From Hyphomicrobiaceae bacterium (GTDB lineage Bacteria > Pseudomonadota > Alphaproteobacteria > Rhizobiales > Hyphomicrobiaceae), in assembly GCA_016793635.1 (NCBI GenBank), contig JAEUMD010000017.1:1-64000 (forward strand): a DNA stretch of 64,000 nucleotides, in the 5' to 3' direction. Position numbers and translations under genes: made by a program. Positions 52,602-61,530 of the stretch are shown in pieces. Position 1 is the first letter of the stretch; each line of letters begins with the position of its first letter. The notes beneath the pieces are model-generated. The model ran no database searches. It worked only from the letters and a program-made list of their open reading frames with translations, and was not told the DNA's origin.

Positions 52602-54086
52602 CTAGCACGCATTCCGGTAGGCGCGCGGCGACAGCACAGTGAGAACGATAATGTAGATGTCGAGCACGAGCGACCAGTTCTCGATGTAGTAAATGTCGTG
52701 CTCGACGCGCAGGCGCATCGCGTCGTCCGATTCGGTCGCGCCGCGATAGCCGTGCACCTGAGCCCAGCCGGTGATGCCCGGTTTGACGTTGAGCCGGCGC
52801 GGATATTCGAGAATGCGTTTCTCGTAGAGCTCGTCGTGCGCCACCGCATGCGGGCGCGGGCCGACGAGCGACATTTCACCCGTCAGTACGTTGAGGAGCT
52901 GCGGAAGTTCGTCGAGGTTGTAGCGGCGCAACCAACGCCCCACACGCGTCACGCGGGCATCGTTCTTCTGCGCCTGGACGATCGAGGGACCGTCATCGAG
53001 CGTGTTCATGGTCCGGAATTTCCAGATGCGGAATTCCTTGTGGTTATAACCGCGCCGCCGCTGTCGGAAGAATACTGGCCCGCGACTGTCCAGCTTGATG
53101 AGTGCAGCGATCAACACGAGCAGCGGCATCAGCAGAACGATGGCCGATGCCGAGGTGACGATGTCGAAGAGGCGCTTCATGGTGAGTTGCAGGGGCCCGA
53201 GCGGCGCGCACTTGAGGGAAAGGGCGGTGGCCTTACCGAAACGCTGGATGCGTGGGTTGGCGAAGCGGCCGATGACGCTGGCGGCCCCGACGTGAATGCC
53301 GACAGGCAGCGCGGTGAGGCCGGTGACCACGCGCTCGATCATCGCCGAATGGGCCCAGTCGAGCAGCACCACAACATCGTCGATCCGCTGCACCCGCGCC
53401 TGTGCCACCACATCCTCGAGCCAGTCGTCGACAGCATCCCGTGCGACATCTGAATAGGGCCGGATGGTGGAGCCAGCGTCAGGCAGCTTTCCCGTCAGCA
53501 CGACACGAGCACTTGCCGCGGGCCCGATATCCGTGAGCGCCCGCGCGATCTCGTCCTCGCTGCCGACGAGCATGAGACGGCGATACTTGAGGTGTCCACG
53601 AGCAATTGCCCGCTGCACGGCGACGGCGATCGCTGCGTCCACAGCGATCACGGCGACAAGACCGGAGACGTAGAACAGAATGAGCCAGCCGCGGGAGAAC
53701 AGGCCGGTCGTCTTTGTCAAAAAGCCGATCACCGTGAGACTGAGGAACGCATAGGTCCAAACGACCAGCATGCGGCTGGTGGCGCGGCGTCCCTCGAGAA
53801 AATCGTCGATGTCATATTCGTCGCGGAAGGCGAATGGCACCGTATAGATGAGTGCAGTCAGGCCGCCGATCGCAACGAATCTCTCGATCTCGCCGGGCGT
53901 TCCATAGACGAAGGAGTGGTAGGCCGCACCCGTAGCCACCGATACTGCGACGATTGCGAGGCACTCGAGCAAGAACGCGATCACCGAGAACGACGTGTTC
54001 CCGATCGCCCAGCGAGCCGGCCTCAGCCGCGACCTCGCCCCCGCTCCGTCAATTCCAATACTCACGACGCCGCCAACTCCGATCAT
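52602..54086 (-). CDS. Undecaprenyl-phosphate sugar phosphotransferase (priming transferase, WcaJ/ExoY-type)
   Basis: Starts polysaccharide assembly by loading a hexose-1-phosphate onto undecaprenyl phosphate. About 494 residues. Four hydrophobic segments and a Rossmann-like region form the N-terminal half. The C-terminal catalytic domain has MKRLFDIVTSASAIVLLMPL, GPVFFRQRRRGYNHKEFRIW, KFRTMN, LRRYNLDELPQLLNVLTGEM, LVGPRPHA and VKPGITGWAQVHGYRG, all typical. The start at 54086 (MIGVGG) is preferred over the GTG at 54119; neither has a clear ribosome site. It diverges from the GumC-like gene over 369 bp. Confidence 0.92.
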   Translation of the reverse strand: MIGVGGVVSIGIDGAGARSRLRPARWAIGNTSFSVIAFLLECLAIVAVSVATGAAYHSFVYGTPGEIERFVAIGGLTALIYTVPFAFRDEYDIDDFLEGRRATSRMLVVWTYAFLSLTVIGFLTKTTGLFSRGWLILFYVSGLVAVIAVDAAIAVAVQRAIARGHLKYRRLMLVGSEDEIARALTDIGPAASARVVLTGKLPDAGSTIRPYSDVARDAVDDWLEDVVAQARVQRIDDVVVLLDWAHSAMIERVVTGLTALPVGIHVGAASVIGRFANPRIQRFGKATALSLKCAPLGPLQLTMKRLFDIVTSASAIVLLMPLLVLIAALIKLDSRGPVFFRQRRRGYNHKEFRIWKFRTMNTLDDGPSIVQAQKNDARVTRVGRWLRRYNLDELPQLLNVLTGEMSLVGPRPHAVAHDELYEKRILEYPRRLNVKPGITGWAQVHGYRGATESDDAMRLRVEHDIYYIENWSLVLDIYIIVLTVLSPRAYRNAC

Positions 54087-54455
54087 AGCTGCGCTTGAAA
54101 GCCGCGTACCGGCGGGCACGAGGCGCTTGGCGGGCTACACAATGCAAGTTCCAGGGCGAGCTGGGCGTCGCGCGGCAGATTAATTCCGCGAAGCGGTTAA
54201 CGTTCGCCGCCGGCTGCGTCCGCCTGCCGAAACGGCAACGATAATCTCAGCGGACGAGCGGCGGCCCGGCGCTGGCACGCGCCTTGCGGTATCGTCCGAG
54301 AGGCCCGTCCGCGAACGACGTGCGAGCCGCCTCCTCGTGCCGCGACGGGCAGTTCCGCCCCGTAACGGCACACATCAGCCGGCATGATGGACGAATGCCA
54401 CAGGATGCAGGGCGGTCCGCGGCCCGATCGGCCCGCGCGCCGCGAAAGGATCGAT
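54087..54455. promoter_or_regulatory. Divergent promoter region of the exopolysaccharide locus
   Basis: 369 bp between divergent starts. It holds CGGTTAACG at 54194-54202, a 9-mer that recurs at 63239-63247 in the other intergenic region of the locus. An imperfect palindrome TTAATTCCGC-GAA-GCGGTTAA spans 54180-54200. Neither is linked to a known regulator. Confidence 0.4.
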
Positions 54456-56627
54456 ATGGTCCGCCCGAACGACTTTGAGCGAGCACACACGGCGCCCTTG
54501 CGTGACGCCAAACGTGGGGAAACCGATCTTGGCGGCTTCCTCGCGATCGTCCGCCGCCAATTGGCGAGCATCCTGCTCGTCACGCTCGCTGCGACCTTGC
54601 TGGCTATCGGCTACCTGGCCGTTGCCAAACCTGTATACACGGCATCGACCTCCCTCTTCATCGACCCGCGCTCGCGCAAGGTGGTCGGCGAGGACCTGGT
54701 CCAGGGCAATCTCGGCTCGGATCAGATGCTGGTCGAAAGCCAGATCTCGATCATCGGTTCCGATACGGTGCTTCGCCGCGTCGTTCAGGAGCTGCGTCTC
54801 GACCGCGATGAGGAATTCGCGCCCGCGCCGAGAACCGGACTTCTTTCGGAGCTGAAGTCTCTCATCCTGACCCGGGCGCCACCTGCAGATGCCGAGACAC
54901 GCGCCTTGCTGACGCTTTCGGAGAACCTCAAGGTCAAGCGTGCGCAGAAAACCTACGTCGTCGATGTGGAGGTTTCCTCGACGTCGCCGTCAAAGGCCGC
55001 GCGCCTGACGACGGCGGTCGTTACCGCTTACCTTGCGGATCAGGCTGGCGCCAAGGCCGAGGATGCGAGACGCGCCAACAAGCTGATCGACGCGCGCCTC
55101 GACGAGCTGCGCGCCGCGATGCGTAGCGCCGAAACCCGCGTCGACGAGTTTCGCAAGGCCAATAAGATCCTCACCGCCGAGGGCGGTCTCGTCACCGAGC
55201 AGCAACTGACACGCCTCAACAGCGAACTGATCAGCGCACGCGCCGTCGCCGCCGAGAGCAAGGCGCGCCTCGAACAGGTGAACGCCGCCCTTGCCAACGA
55301 CGGCAGCCCCGAGTACCTCCCCGACGCCATCCGATCGAGCCTCATCCAACGCCTGCGCGAGCAGTTCGCGCAGGTGGCGCGGCGCGAGGCGGCACTCGCC
55401 ACACAACTCCAACCGCGCCATCCCGCATTGATCGAAGTCCGTTCGCAGCTGAACGAGTTGCGCGGCCAGATCGCGGCGGAGCTGAAGCGTATCGCGACGA
55501 GCGCCAGGAGCGAGCACCAGATCGCGTCGAGCCGCGTGGACGAGCTGCAGCGCACGTTGGACCGCACCAAGGAAGATGTATCCCGCACCAACACCGCACA
55601 GATCCGCCTGCGCGAGCTGGAGCAGGAGGTGACGACCAGTCGCGATCTGCTCAACACCTTCTTGGCCCGCGCCAAACAGACCCAAGAGCAGGAAAACCTC
55701 TCGCTCGCTGAAGCACGCGTCATATCGCCTGCGAGTGTGCCGACGAAGCCTAGTCGACCGCTCTCGCTGTTGATCCTCGCGCTCGGCGTTCTCGGCGGGT
55801 TTGGCATCGGGCTCGGCCGCGCGCTCGTTCGCGATCTCACGGATCGCTCCCTGCGAACGCCGAGCGAAGTGCTTTCCGAAACCGGCTCGCGCGCGTTGGC
55901 ACTGCTGCCGCCGCTACGCGCCAGTGCTCTCGGCCGCCTCGTCGCCACGGGAACCGGACCAAGTGGTATCGGCCCGGGGGATATTATGACAGCCATTGCC
56001 GAGCCGCGCCGGATCGCGGGCGGCATCGCCTACCGGCAAGCCGTACTCCGCCTCTTGGGACGCCTTCGCGCTCAAGGCGACGCAGACCATGGGATGGTCG
56101 CTGCAATTCTTTCGCCTCATTCCGGAGCCGGCGCATCTTCGACCGCACTTGCCCTCGCCTACGCGGCGGCCCTTTCCGGCGAACGGGTGTTGCTCGTCGA
56201 TGCGGCGTCGAGCGATACCGCCCTCTCCAGCGCGCTCGCGCGCGACTTCGCACACGACGGCGTCATCGTCCTCGACAACATCGAGCACCTTCGCTCGATC
56301 ACGCGAAGCGACGAGCGAACGGACCTCGCCTTCCTGCCGATCGCACTCGCCGATCTCCGAGTGCTCAAGTCACACCAGCGCAAGCGGCTCGCCAAGGGCC
56401 TCGCCACTCTGGCCCAGGGATATGACCTCGTCGTCATCGATGGCGGCGCGCTGCTCGAAGACGAGAGTGCGGCCGCGCTGCTGGCAATCGTGGACGCGAT
56501 CGTCGTTGTCGCCCGCTCCGGCGTAACGCGCTCGGACCAGCTCGCGGAACTCAACGACACGCTCGCCCCCGCGGAGGAGCGCGTGCTTGGAACGGTGCTC
56601 AACATGGCGACGCCCGAGAGCGGCTGA
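54456..56627 (+). CDS. Exopolysaccharide chain-length/transport protein (GumC/Wzc-like), degenerate kinase domain
   Basis: A 723-residue co-polymerase. The N-terminus has the first membrane segment (SILLVTLAATLLAIGYLAVA) and a Wzz domain, a long coiled-coil middle (about 190-400), and the second membrane segment with PTKPSRPLSLLILALGVLGG. The C-terminal part has a BY-kinase-like fold: a Walker B-like YDLVVIDGGALLED and a Walker A' VDAASSD, but the P-loop reads SPHSGAGASST, lacking the usual GKT/S. There is no Tyr cluster at the end. So it probably lacks ATPase activity (inference). AAAGGA precedes ATG 54456 by 5 nt. Confidence 0.87.
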   Translation: MVRPNDFERAHTAPLRDAKRGETDLGGFLAIVRRQLASILLVTLAATLLAIGYLAVAKPVYTASTSLFIDPRSRKVVGEDLVQGNLGSDQMLVESQISIIGSDTVLRRVVQELRLDRDEEFAPAPRTGLLSELKSLILTRAPPADAETRALLTLSENLKVKRAQKTYVVDVEVSSTSPSKAARLTTAVVTAYLADQAGAKAEDARRANKLIDARLDELRAAMRSAETRVDEFRKANKILTAEGGLVTEQQLTRLNSELISARAVAAESKARLEQVNAALANDGSPEYLPDAIRSSLIQRLREQFAQVARREAALATQLQPRHPALIEVRSQLNELRGQIAAELKRIATSARSEHQIASSRVDELQRTLDRTKEDVSRTNTAQIRLRELEQEVTTSRDLLNTFLARAKQTQEQENLSLAEARVISPASVPTKPSRPLSLLILALGVLGGFGIGLGRALVRDLTDRSLRTPSEVLSETGSRALALLPPLRASALGRLVATGTGPSGIGPGDIMTAIAEPRRIAGGIAYRQAVLRLLGRLRAQGDADHGMVAAILSPHSGAGASSTALALAYAAALSGERVLLVDAASSDTALSSALARDFAHDGVIVLDNIEHLRSITRSDERTDLAFLPIALADLRVLKSHQRKRLAKGLATLAQGYDLVVIDGGALLEDESAAALLAIVDAIVVVARSGVTRSDQLAELNDTLAPAEERVLGTVLNMATPESG

Positions 56628-56650
56628 AGCACGGAGCGCGAGGCAGGGTG

Positions 56651-57985
56651 ATGAAAGGCTCGGATACCGGCGCGCCGCAAGGCCCCTTGTTCAGCCTCGC
56701 GCTCGGCGTTCTCGTCGTGCTGCTGATGGCGCTGTCGCCGCTGGCGCTGATCGCTCTCGGATTGAATTACGAGGATACCGGCGGCAGTCCGCTCGAGAAG
56801 ATGCACCCGGCGACGGCGTTGGCGGCCGCTCTCGTACTCGCGACCGCAATCGTGTCGGGCAACCCCGTCCGGTGGGGACTTGCGAGTGTAACGGCCAACC
56901 GTTCGCTGTTGCCCTACCTCGGTGTCATCGCACTGCTCGTCGTGCATTCGGTGAAGACCGTCGGCCTCCCCTTCACGCATTTCATCGATACGTTCGTCTT
57001 GCCCGCGCTGCTATTCCTTCTGTTCCACTCGCCGGATGAGGCACGCGGGCGCCACCTTGCCTGGATGATCCACGCGCTGATGGCCGCCAACGCGATGATC
57101 GGTATCGGCGAGCTGGCGAGCGGTCTGCGCATCACGCCACTCGTCGCCGGCGGTGTCGCAATCGAGGATGACTGGCGATCGACGGCGCTGCTCGGCCACC
57201 CGCTCGCCAACGCCTGCCTCACTGGCGGCTACCTGCTCATGCTGGCTTTGGGTGGAGGACGTGACCTGCACGGATTGTTGCGCTCGGCACTCTTCCTGCT
57301 CAATGCCGGTGCCATGATCGCATTCGGCGGACGCGCCGCGAGCGTGCTGGTTGTCGTGACGCTCATGCTCATCGCCGCAACGAAGTTCACGGCCATACTG
57401 CGCGGCGGCACCTTTTCGACCGTCTCGATACTCAAAGCGCTGCTCATCGCGCCGGCAGTGGCGCTCGCCACCACCGTGCTCCTGGAGCACGGCTCCTTCG
57501 ACCTGTTCATCGAGCGTTTCATCGACGACAAGGGCAGTGCCGAAACGCGCATCGAGATGTTCGAACTGCTCCACCGCATCCCACTCGGCGATCTCCTGCT
57601 CGGACCCGACGCCGGGCAGGTGTCCACATTGCAGCACATGCACGGTCTCGAGTTCGGCATCGAGAGCTTCTGGGTCTCGTTCGTACTCTCGTATGGCCTC
57701 GTGCTGTCTCTCGTGTTCTTCGCGGTCCTCGCCTGGTTCACGGCCGACACGATGCGACACATGCAGTCGCGCGCGGCGTGGGTCATCGGCTACTTTTATG
57801 CCGTCGCCTCGACGTCCCTCAGCCTCTCGGCCAAGAGCCCGCTCCTCGCGGTGTTAACCTTGATGATGCTGGTCCTCATGCGCCCCCTGCCCGTCAGGGC
57901 CCGCGTCAGGGCCGCGGCACATCCCTCGCGGCGGTCCACGACTGGCCTCGTGACCGGATCGCGGGGCGCCGCGCGACAGGCGTAG
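56651..57985 (+). CDS. Polysaccharide polymerase/ligase-like membrane protein (VpsF-like)
   Basis: A 444-residue protein with about 10-12 hydrophobic segments and one large periplasmic loop (LEHGSFDLFIERFIDDKGSA, ETRIEMFELLHRIP). This is the topology of Wzy-type polymerases and O-antigen ligases; the pattern resembles the VpsF family. It starts 24 bp after the GumC-like gene. Its role in polymerising the repeat unit is inferred from position and topology. The C-terminal 35 residues are Arg/Ala-rich. Confidence 0.82.
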   Translation: MKGSDTGAPQGPLFSLALGVLVVLLMALSPLALIALGLNYEDTGGSPLEKMHPATALAAALVLATAIVSGNPVRWGLASVTANRSLLPYLGVIALLVVHSVKTVGLPFTHFIDTFVLPALLFLLFHSPDEARGRHLAWMIHALMAANAMIGIGELASGLRITPLVAGGVAIEDDWRSTALLGHPLANACLTGGYLLMLALGGGRDLHGLLRSALFLLNAGAMIAFGGRAASVLVVVTLMLIAATKFTAILRGGTFSTVSILKALLIAPAVALATTVLLEHGSFDLFIERFIDDKGSAETRIEMFELLHRIPLGDLLLGPDAGQVSTLQHMHGLEFGIESFWVSFVLSYGLVLSLVFFAVLAWFTADTMRHMQSRAAWVIGYFYAVASTSLSLSAKSPLLAVLTLMMLVLMRPLPVRARVRAAAHPSRRSTTGLVTGSRGAARQA

Positions 57986-58150
57986 AGCCCACGAGAGATG
58001 AAGCGCAGATTCCTCCGCCGCCAGACGAACTTTCTCTGCGGGCGCCCGCGACCCGCCCCTCGTCCGCGCCCCACGAGCGGCCTGGATAATTGGCCGCTGG
58101 CGCAGTAAGAGTTGTGCGTTGGTGTGAGCCCCGTAACCTTGCGTACCAGG

Positions 58151-58966
58151 ATGGCACAAGAATCGTCGACCGGCGCCGCTTGCGATGACCCGGAGCCGCT
58201 GGCCCGTGTCGACGGCTGGGGCATCAACGTCGCCACGCTCGACGGTGCCGTCGCAGCGGTCATAGAAGTGGCAAGCCGAGCCGAGCCGGCGGCGTTGTTC
58301 ACGTTGAACCTCGACCATCTCGTCAAGCTGCGCAACGACCGGTGTTTCTGCCGGGCTTACGAGCGGGCTCGCTTCATCACCGCGGACGGCGCCCCCATCG
58401 CCCAGCTTGCCCGGACCCAGGCGCCCACCATCGAGAGAACGACAGGTGCAGACCTCGTCGTACCGCTTGCGGCAGCGGCGGCCGAGCGCGGCCTGCCCCT
58501 CTATCTGTTCGGCTCCGCACCGGGTGTCCTCGGCGAAGCGGGCCGGCGCCTCGCCGAAAACACCGCAGCACCTCTGGCGATCGTCGGCAGCGCCGCGCCA
58601 CCGATGAATTTCGACCCCGAAGGCCACGAGGCGGACGAGGCCATCGCGCGGATTGCGTGCTCGGGCGCCCGCGTCTGCCTTGTCGCTCTCGGCGCACCGA
58701 AGCAGGAGATTTTCGCCGCCCGTGCCATCGAGCAGGGCGTGCCTGCGGTTTTCGTATGCGTTGGTGCGGCACTCGATTTCATCGCCGGTGCGCAGATGCG
58801 GGCGCCTCGCGTCATGCAACGCAATGGTCTCGAATGGCTGTGGCGTCTGGCCAACGATCCCCGCCGCCTTGCTGGTCGGTATGCGCGCTGCGCCCTACTG
58901 TACGCGCAGCTCCTGCTGCTGCCCGTGCGCCCCGCCGACGCCGTGGCGCGCACCAATCAGATGTGA
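58151..58966 (+). CDS. WecB/TagA/CpsF-family glycosyltransferase
   Basis: Adds a sugar to a lipid-linked intermediate, usually early in the pathway. The 271-residue protein has the family hallmarks: NLDHLVKLRNDRCFCRAYER, ITADGAPIAQLAR, LYLFGSAPGVLGEAGRRLAE and ALGAPKQEIFAARAIEQG. The start at ATG 58151 is uncertain; an upstream GTG at 58121 is possible, and no ribosome site distinguishes them. It follows the polymerase-like gene by 165 bp and precedes a GT4 transferase. Confidence 0.88.
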   Translation: MAQESSTGAACDDPEPLARVDGWGINVATLDGAVAAVIEVASRAEPAALFTLNLDHLVKLRNDRCFCRAYERARFITADGAPIAQLARTQAPTIERTTGADLVVPLAAAAAERGLPLYLFGSAPGVLGEAGRRLAENTAAPLAIVGSAAPPMNFDPEGHEADEAIARIACSGARVCLVALGAPKQEIFAARAIEQGVPAVFVCVGAALDFIAGAQMRAPRVMQRNGLEWLWRLANDPRRLAGRYARCALLYAQLLLLPVRPADAVARTNQM

Positions 58967-59047
58967 ATGAGCGGCTCCGGGAGACGCGATGACCACGACC
59001 AGCGTCATCCTGGCGCGAAAGCCAATCGCAGCCTCGATCTGTACGCC

Positions 59048-60160
59048 ATGACCAGGCCAAAGCTTCTGTTCTACACCCATGCGCTGCTGGACGGCGGCGC
59101 CGAACGGCTTTGGGCGTGCCTCGCCACGGAGTTCAAGGCACGCGGCTACGACGTGGTTTTCGCGCAGGACTTCGTGGCGGACGACAACGCCGCGAGCCTC
59201 GATGCATCGATACCGATGGTGACACTCGGTTCCGGGCACATCCGGGCTACCTGGCGACTGGCACGGCTGCTAGCAACCGAGCGCCCGGACGTTGCGCTCT
59301 CCGCAATAGGTGGCTGCAATACGAAGCTGCTTCTTGCCCGCGCGCTCTCCAATTCGGGCACGCGGACGATCATCAGCTATCACGGATACAACGAGTGGCA
59401 GACCGGCTGGCTGAGCTGGATGGCCTACGCGGGCCTGCCGCTGATGTCGCGCTACGCCGCACGCACGGTCGCCGTGTCGAATGGGCTCAAGGACGCGCTC
59501 GAGCGAGACTGGCACGCCGCAGCAGCCCGGACCGTCGCGATCCACAATCCCGTGTTCTTCCCCGCAGCGACACCGGTTCCGAAACGCGACGAACTCCGCA
59601 CGCGTGACAACGTCGTACTCGCCGCCGGCCGCCTCGTCACCGAAAAGGACTTCGCAACTTTGATCCGCGCCTTCGCGCTGGTGAAAGCGCCGGGAGCGCG
59701 CCTCGTGATCCTCGGCAAGGGGCCACAGCGCGCGATGCTCGAAGCGGAGATCATGAGGCTAGGACTGTTTGGCCGCGTCATGCTCGCCGGTTATGTCAAC
59801 GAACCGTGGCCGTACTACCTCGCCGCCAAGTGCTTCGCCATCTCCTCGCTCTCCGAGCAGTTCGGCAATGTCGTCGTCGAAGCGATGGCGCACGGTCTTC
59901 CGGTCGTCGCGACCGCCTGCACAGGGCCGGTCGAGATTCTGGCCAACGGACGCTACGGCCGCATCGTTCCGCCTGGCGACGAGAGATCGTTGGCACAGGC
60001 CATCGACGCGGCGCTGGCCGATCCGGGCGATCCAGCCGCGCAGCGCGCGCGTGCCGACGAATTCTCAATTGCCGCGCGCGTGCCGGCCTACATGCGATTG
60101 ATCGAAGATGTCGTCCAGAGCAGCGGCGGCGCACCCACGGTTCTTGAGAGTCGCGATTAG
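59048..60160 (+). CDS. GT4-family glycosyltransferase
   Basis: A 370-residue GT-B enzyme. The N-terminal donor domain begins LLFYTHALLDGGAERLWACL, where the GGAER patch is typical of GT4. The C-terminal donor-binding part has VVLAAGRLVTEKDFATLIRA and the acidic EX7E region SSLSEQFGNVVVEAMAHGLP. It probably extends the exopolysaccharide repeat unit, based on location. ATG 59048 is chosen for the family N-terminus. The convergent repeat copy 2 lies just after the stop. Confidence 0.9.
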   Translation: MTRPKLLFYTHALLDGGAERLWACLATEFKARGYDVVFAQDFVADDNAASLDASIPMVTLGSGHIRATWRLARLLATERPDVALSAIGGCNTKLLLARALSNSGTRTIISYHGYNEWQTGWLSWMAYAGLPLMSRYAARTVAVSNGLKDALERDWHAAAARTVAIHNPVFFPAATPVPKRDELRTRDNVVLAAGRLVTEKDFATLIRAFALVKAPGARLVILGKGPQRAMLEAEIMRLGLFGRVMLAGYVNEPWPYYLAAKCFAISSLSEQFGNVVVEAMAHGLPVVATACTGPVEILANGRYGRIVPPGDERSLAQAIDAALADPGDPAAQRARADEFSIAARVPAYMRLIEDVVQSSGGAPTVLESRD

Positions 60161-60175
60161 CGCATTCGAACCATC

Positions 60176-60243
60176 GCTTAGAGTGCGGTTCACGCCTTCG
60201 GCAAAGCAGTGAGCGTTCCCACCCGAGCGATCGCACCCTAATC
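60176..60243. repeat. Inverted-repeat element, copy 2 (between convergent genes)
   Basis: CGCTTAGAGTGCGGTTCACGCC at the left and GATCGCACCCTAATC at the right form imperfect inverted ends. The last 14 bases are identical, in inverse orientation, to the left end of copy 1 at 20811-20824. The right end includes the stop codon of the minus-strand GT4 gene. Confidence 0.7.
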
Positions 60244-61434
60244 CATCATCCGACGCTGCAAAGCGCGATGCGTCTCGTAGCATTTCCCAAGCTGAACCTC
60301 GGGGCGGAAGTCCGCGATCTCACCAGCGACACCTTCCGGCGTCACGAGCCCAGACCGCTGAAGTCGATCGATCGCGACGAAGGCATCCGCCAGGCGTTCC
60401 GCCATGTCGTCGGCGTCATCCGAGCGCGGCACGAGCTGGCCGCTGATACCATCGACGATCACACTTTCAAGCTGCGGTAGATGAATCGCGCAAACCGGCC
60501 GCCCGACGCCGAGCGCCTCGAGCACCGAGAACGGCATGCCCTCGAACTCAGACGTGAGGATGCCGGCGTGCACGCGAGCCAGCACGTCAGCGACGCCTTC
60601 GGCGGACTTGAAGCCGTGCAATACACTTCGCTCCGCGATTTGCCCGAACTCGGCAAACCTGTGCGGATCACTCGTCCCCATGTAATGGAACTCGACGCCC
60701 GGGATCTTTCTGGCCAGCCGCCCGATCGTCTGGAACATCAGCGACGGCACCTTGAAAAGATCGAGCCGCCCGGCGAACGCGACGCGGAACCCCTCGTCCG
60801 CCGGCAACGGCTGCGGCGAGAACGTGCGCGCATCGACCCACGTCGAGAGGGTCTCGATCTTGCCGGCGTGGGCCGGGTAGTCCTTGCGCACGCGCTTCGT
60901 GGTGATGGAGTTGACACACTGGAAGCGATCGCAGAGGCGCACCGCCAGCCCTTCGTTGACGTGATGAACGAAGCGATAGCGCTTGAGCAGGGAATCCATT
61001 TGCAGCTTCGGCACGCCTTCGGAGTGGAGCCGCTGCACGAACGGAACACCCAAGGCACGCACCAGCGCCGAGAACTCGACGCGCTGAAGATCGATGCTGG
61101 TCGGGCGCTCGCGGAGGACGCTGCGCACGGCCGTGAAATACCGGATCAGCCCTTGAAAAAAGCGGAAGTTGAGCGACTGGCGCACCGACGTCGCCGCCTC
61201 GCGCGACTGCTCATCCGCGATGCGAAGAACCGGAATAAAATCGTATGGCCGGCCGCGATGGAAGTGACGTGACACACGGCCGAGCTCGAGATCGCCGACA
61301 GTGTCGATGCCGATCATCAGGAACGAGAAATCGTCGGGAAGAAACGCGATCTCGTCGCGAATGAAGGTCTCGATGCCACCGACCTTGGTTCCGCGCGGAT
61401 CGAAGGCGTGAACAACGCAAAGCCTATGTCGCAT
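60238..61434 (-). CDS. GT4-family glycosyltransferase
   Basis: A 398-residue GT-B transferase. The N-terminus MRHRLCVVHAFDPRGTKVGG is followed by GIETFIRDEIAFLP; later are FQCVNSITTKRVRKDYPAHA, VAFAGRLDLFKVPSLMFQTI and the acidic region ILTSEFEGMPFSVLEALGVG. It is on the opposite strand to the preceding GT4 gene. GGGGAGG lies 5 nt before ATG 61434. The stop lies in the repeat element. It is likely part of the same polysaccharide pathway (inference from location). Confidence 0.9.
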   Translation of the reverse strand: MRHRLCVVHAFDPRGTKVGGIETFIRDEIAFLPDDFSFLMIGIDTVGDLELGRVSRHFHRGRPYDFIPVLRIADEQSREAATSVRQSLNFRFFQGLIRYFTAVRSVLRERPTSIDLQRVEFSALVRALGVPFVQRLHSEGVPKLQMDSLLKRYRFVHHVNEGLAVRLCDRFQCVNSITTKRVRKDYPAHAGKIETLSTWVDARTFSPQPLPADEGFRVAFAGRLDLFKVPSLMFQTIGRLARKIPGVEFHYMGTSDPHRFAEFGQIAERSVLHGFKSAEGVADVLARVHAGILTSEFEGMPFSVLEALGVGRPVCAIHLPQLESVIVDGISGQLVPRSDDADDMAERLADAFVAIDRLQRSGLVTPEGVAGEIADFRPEVQLGKCYETHRALQRRMMD

Positions 61435-61530
61435 GCCGCCTCCCCGCCGGGCGTACATCCGCCAGCTCACGCCGCAAAGAGCTGTTCGTCCAGAACCACA
61501 TCTTGCGCCACGACGGCGCGGCGCAATCGC

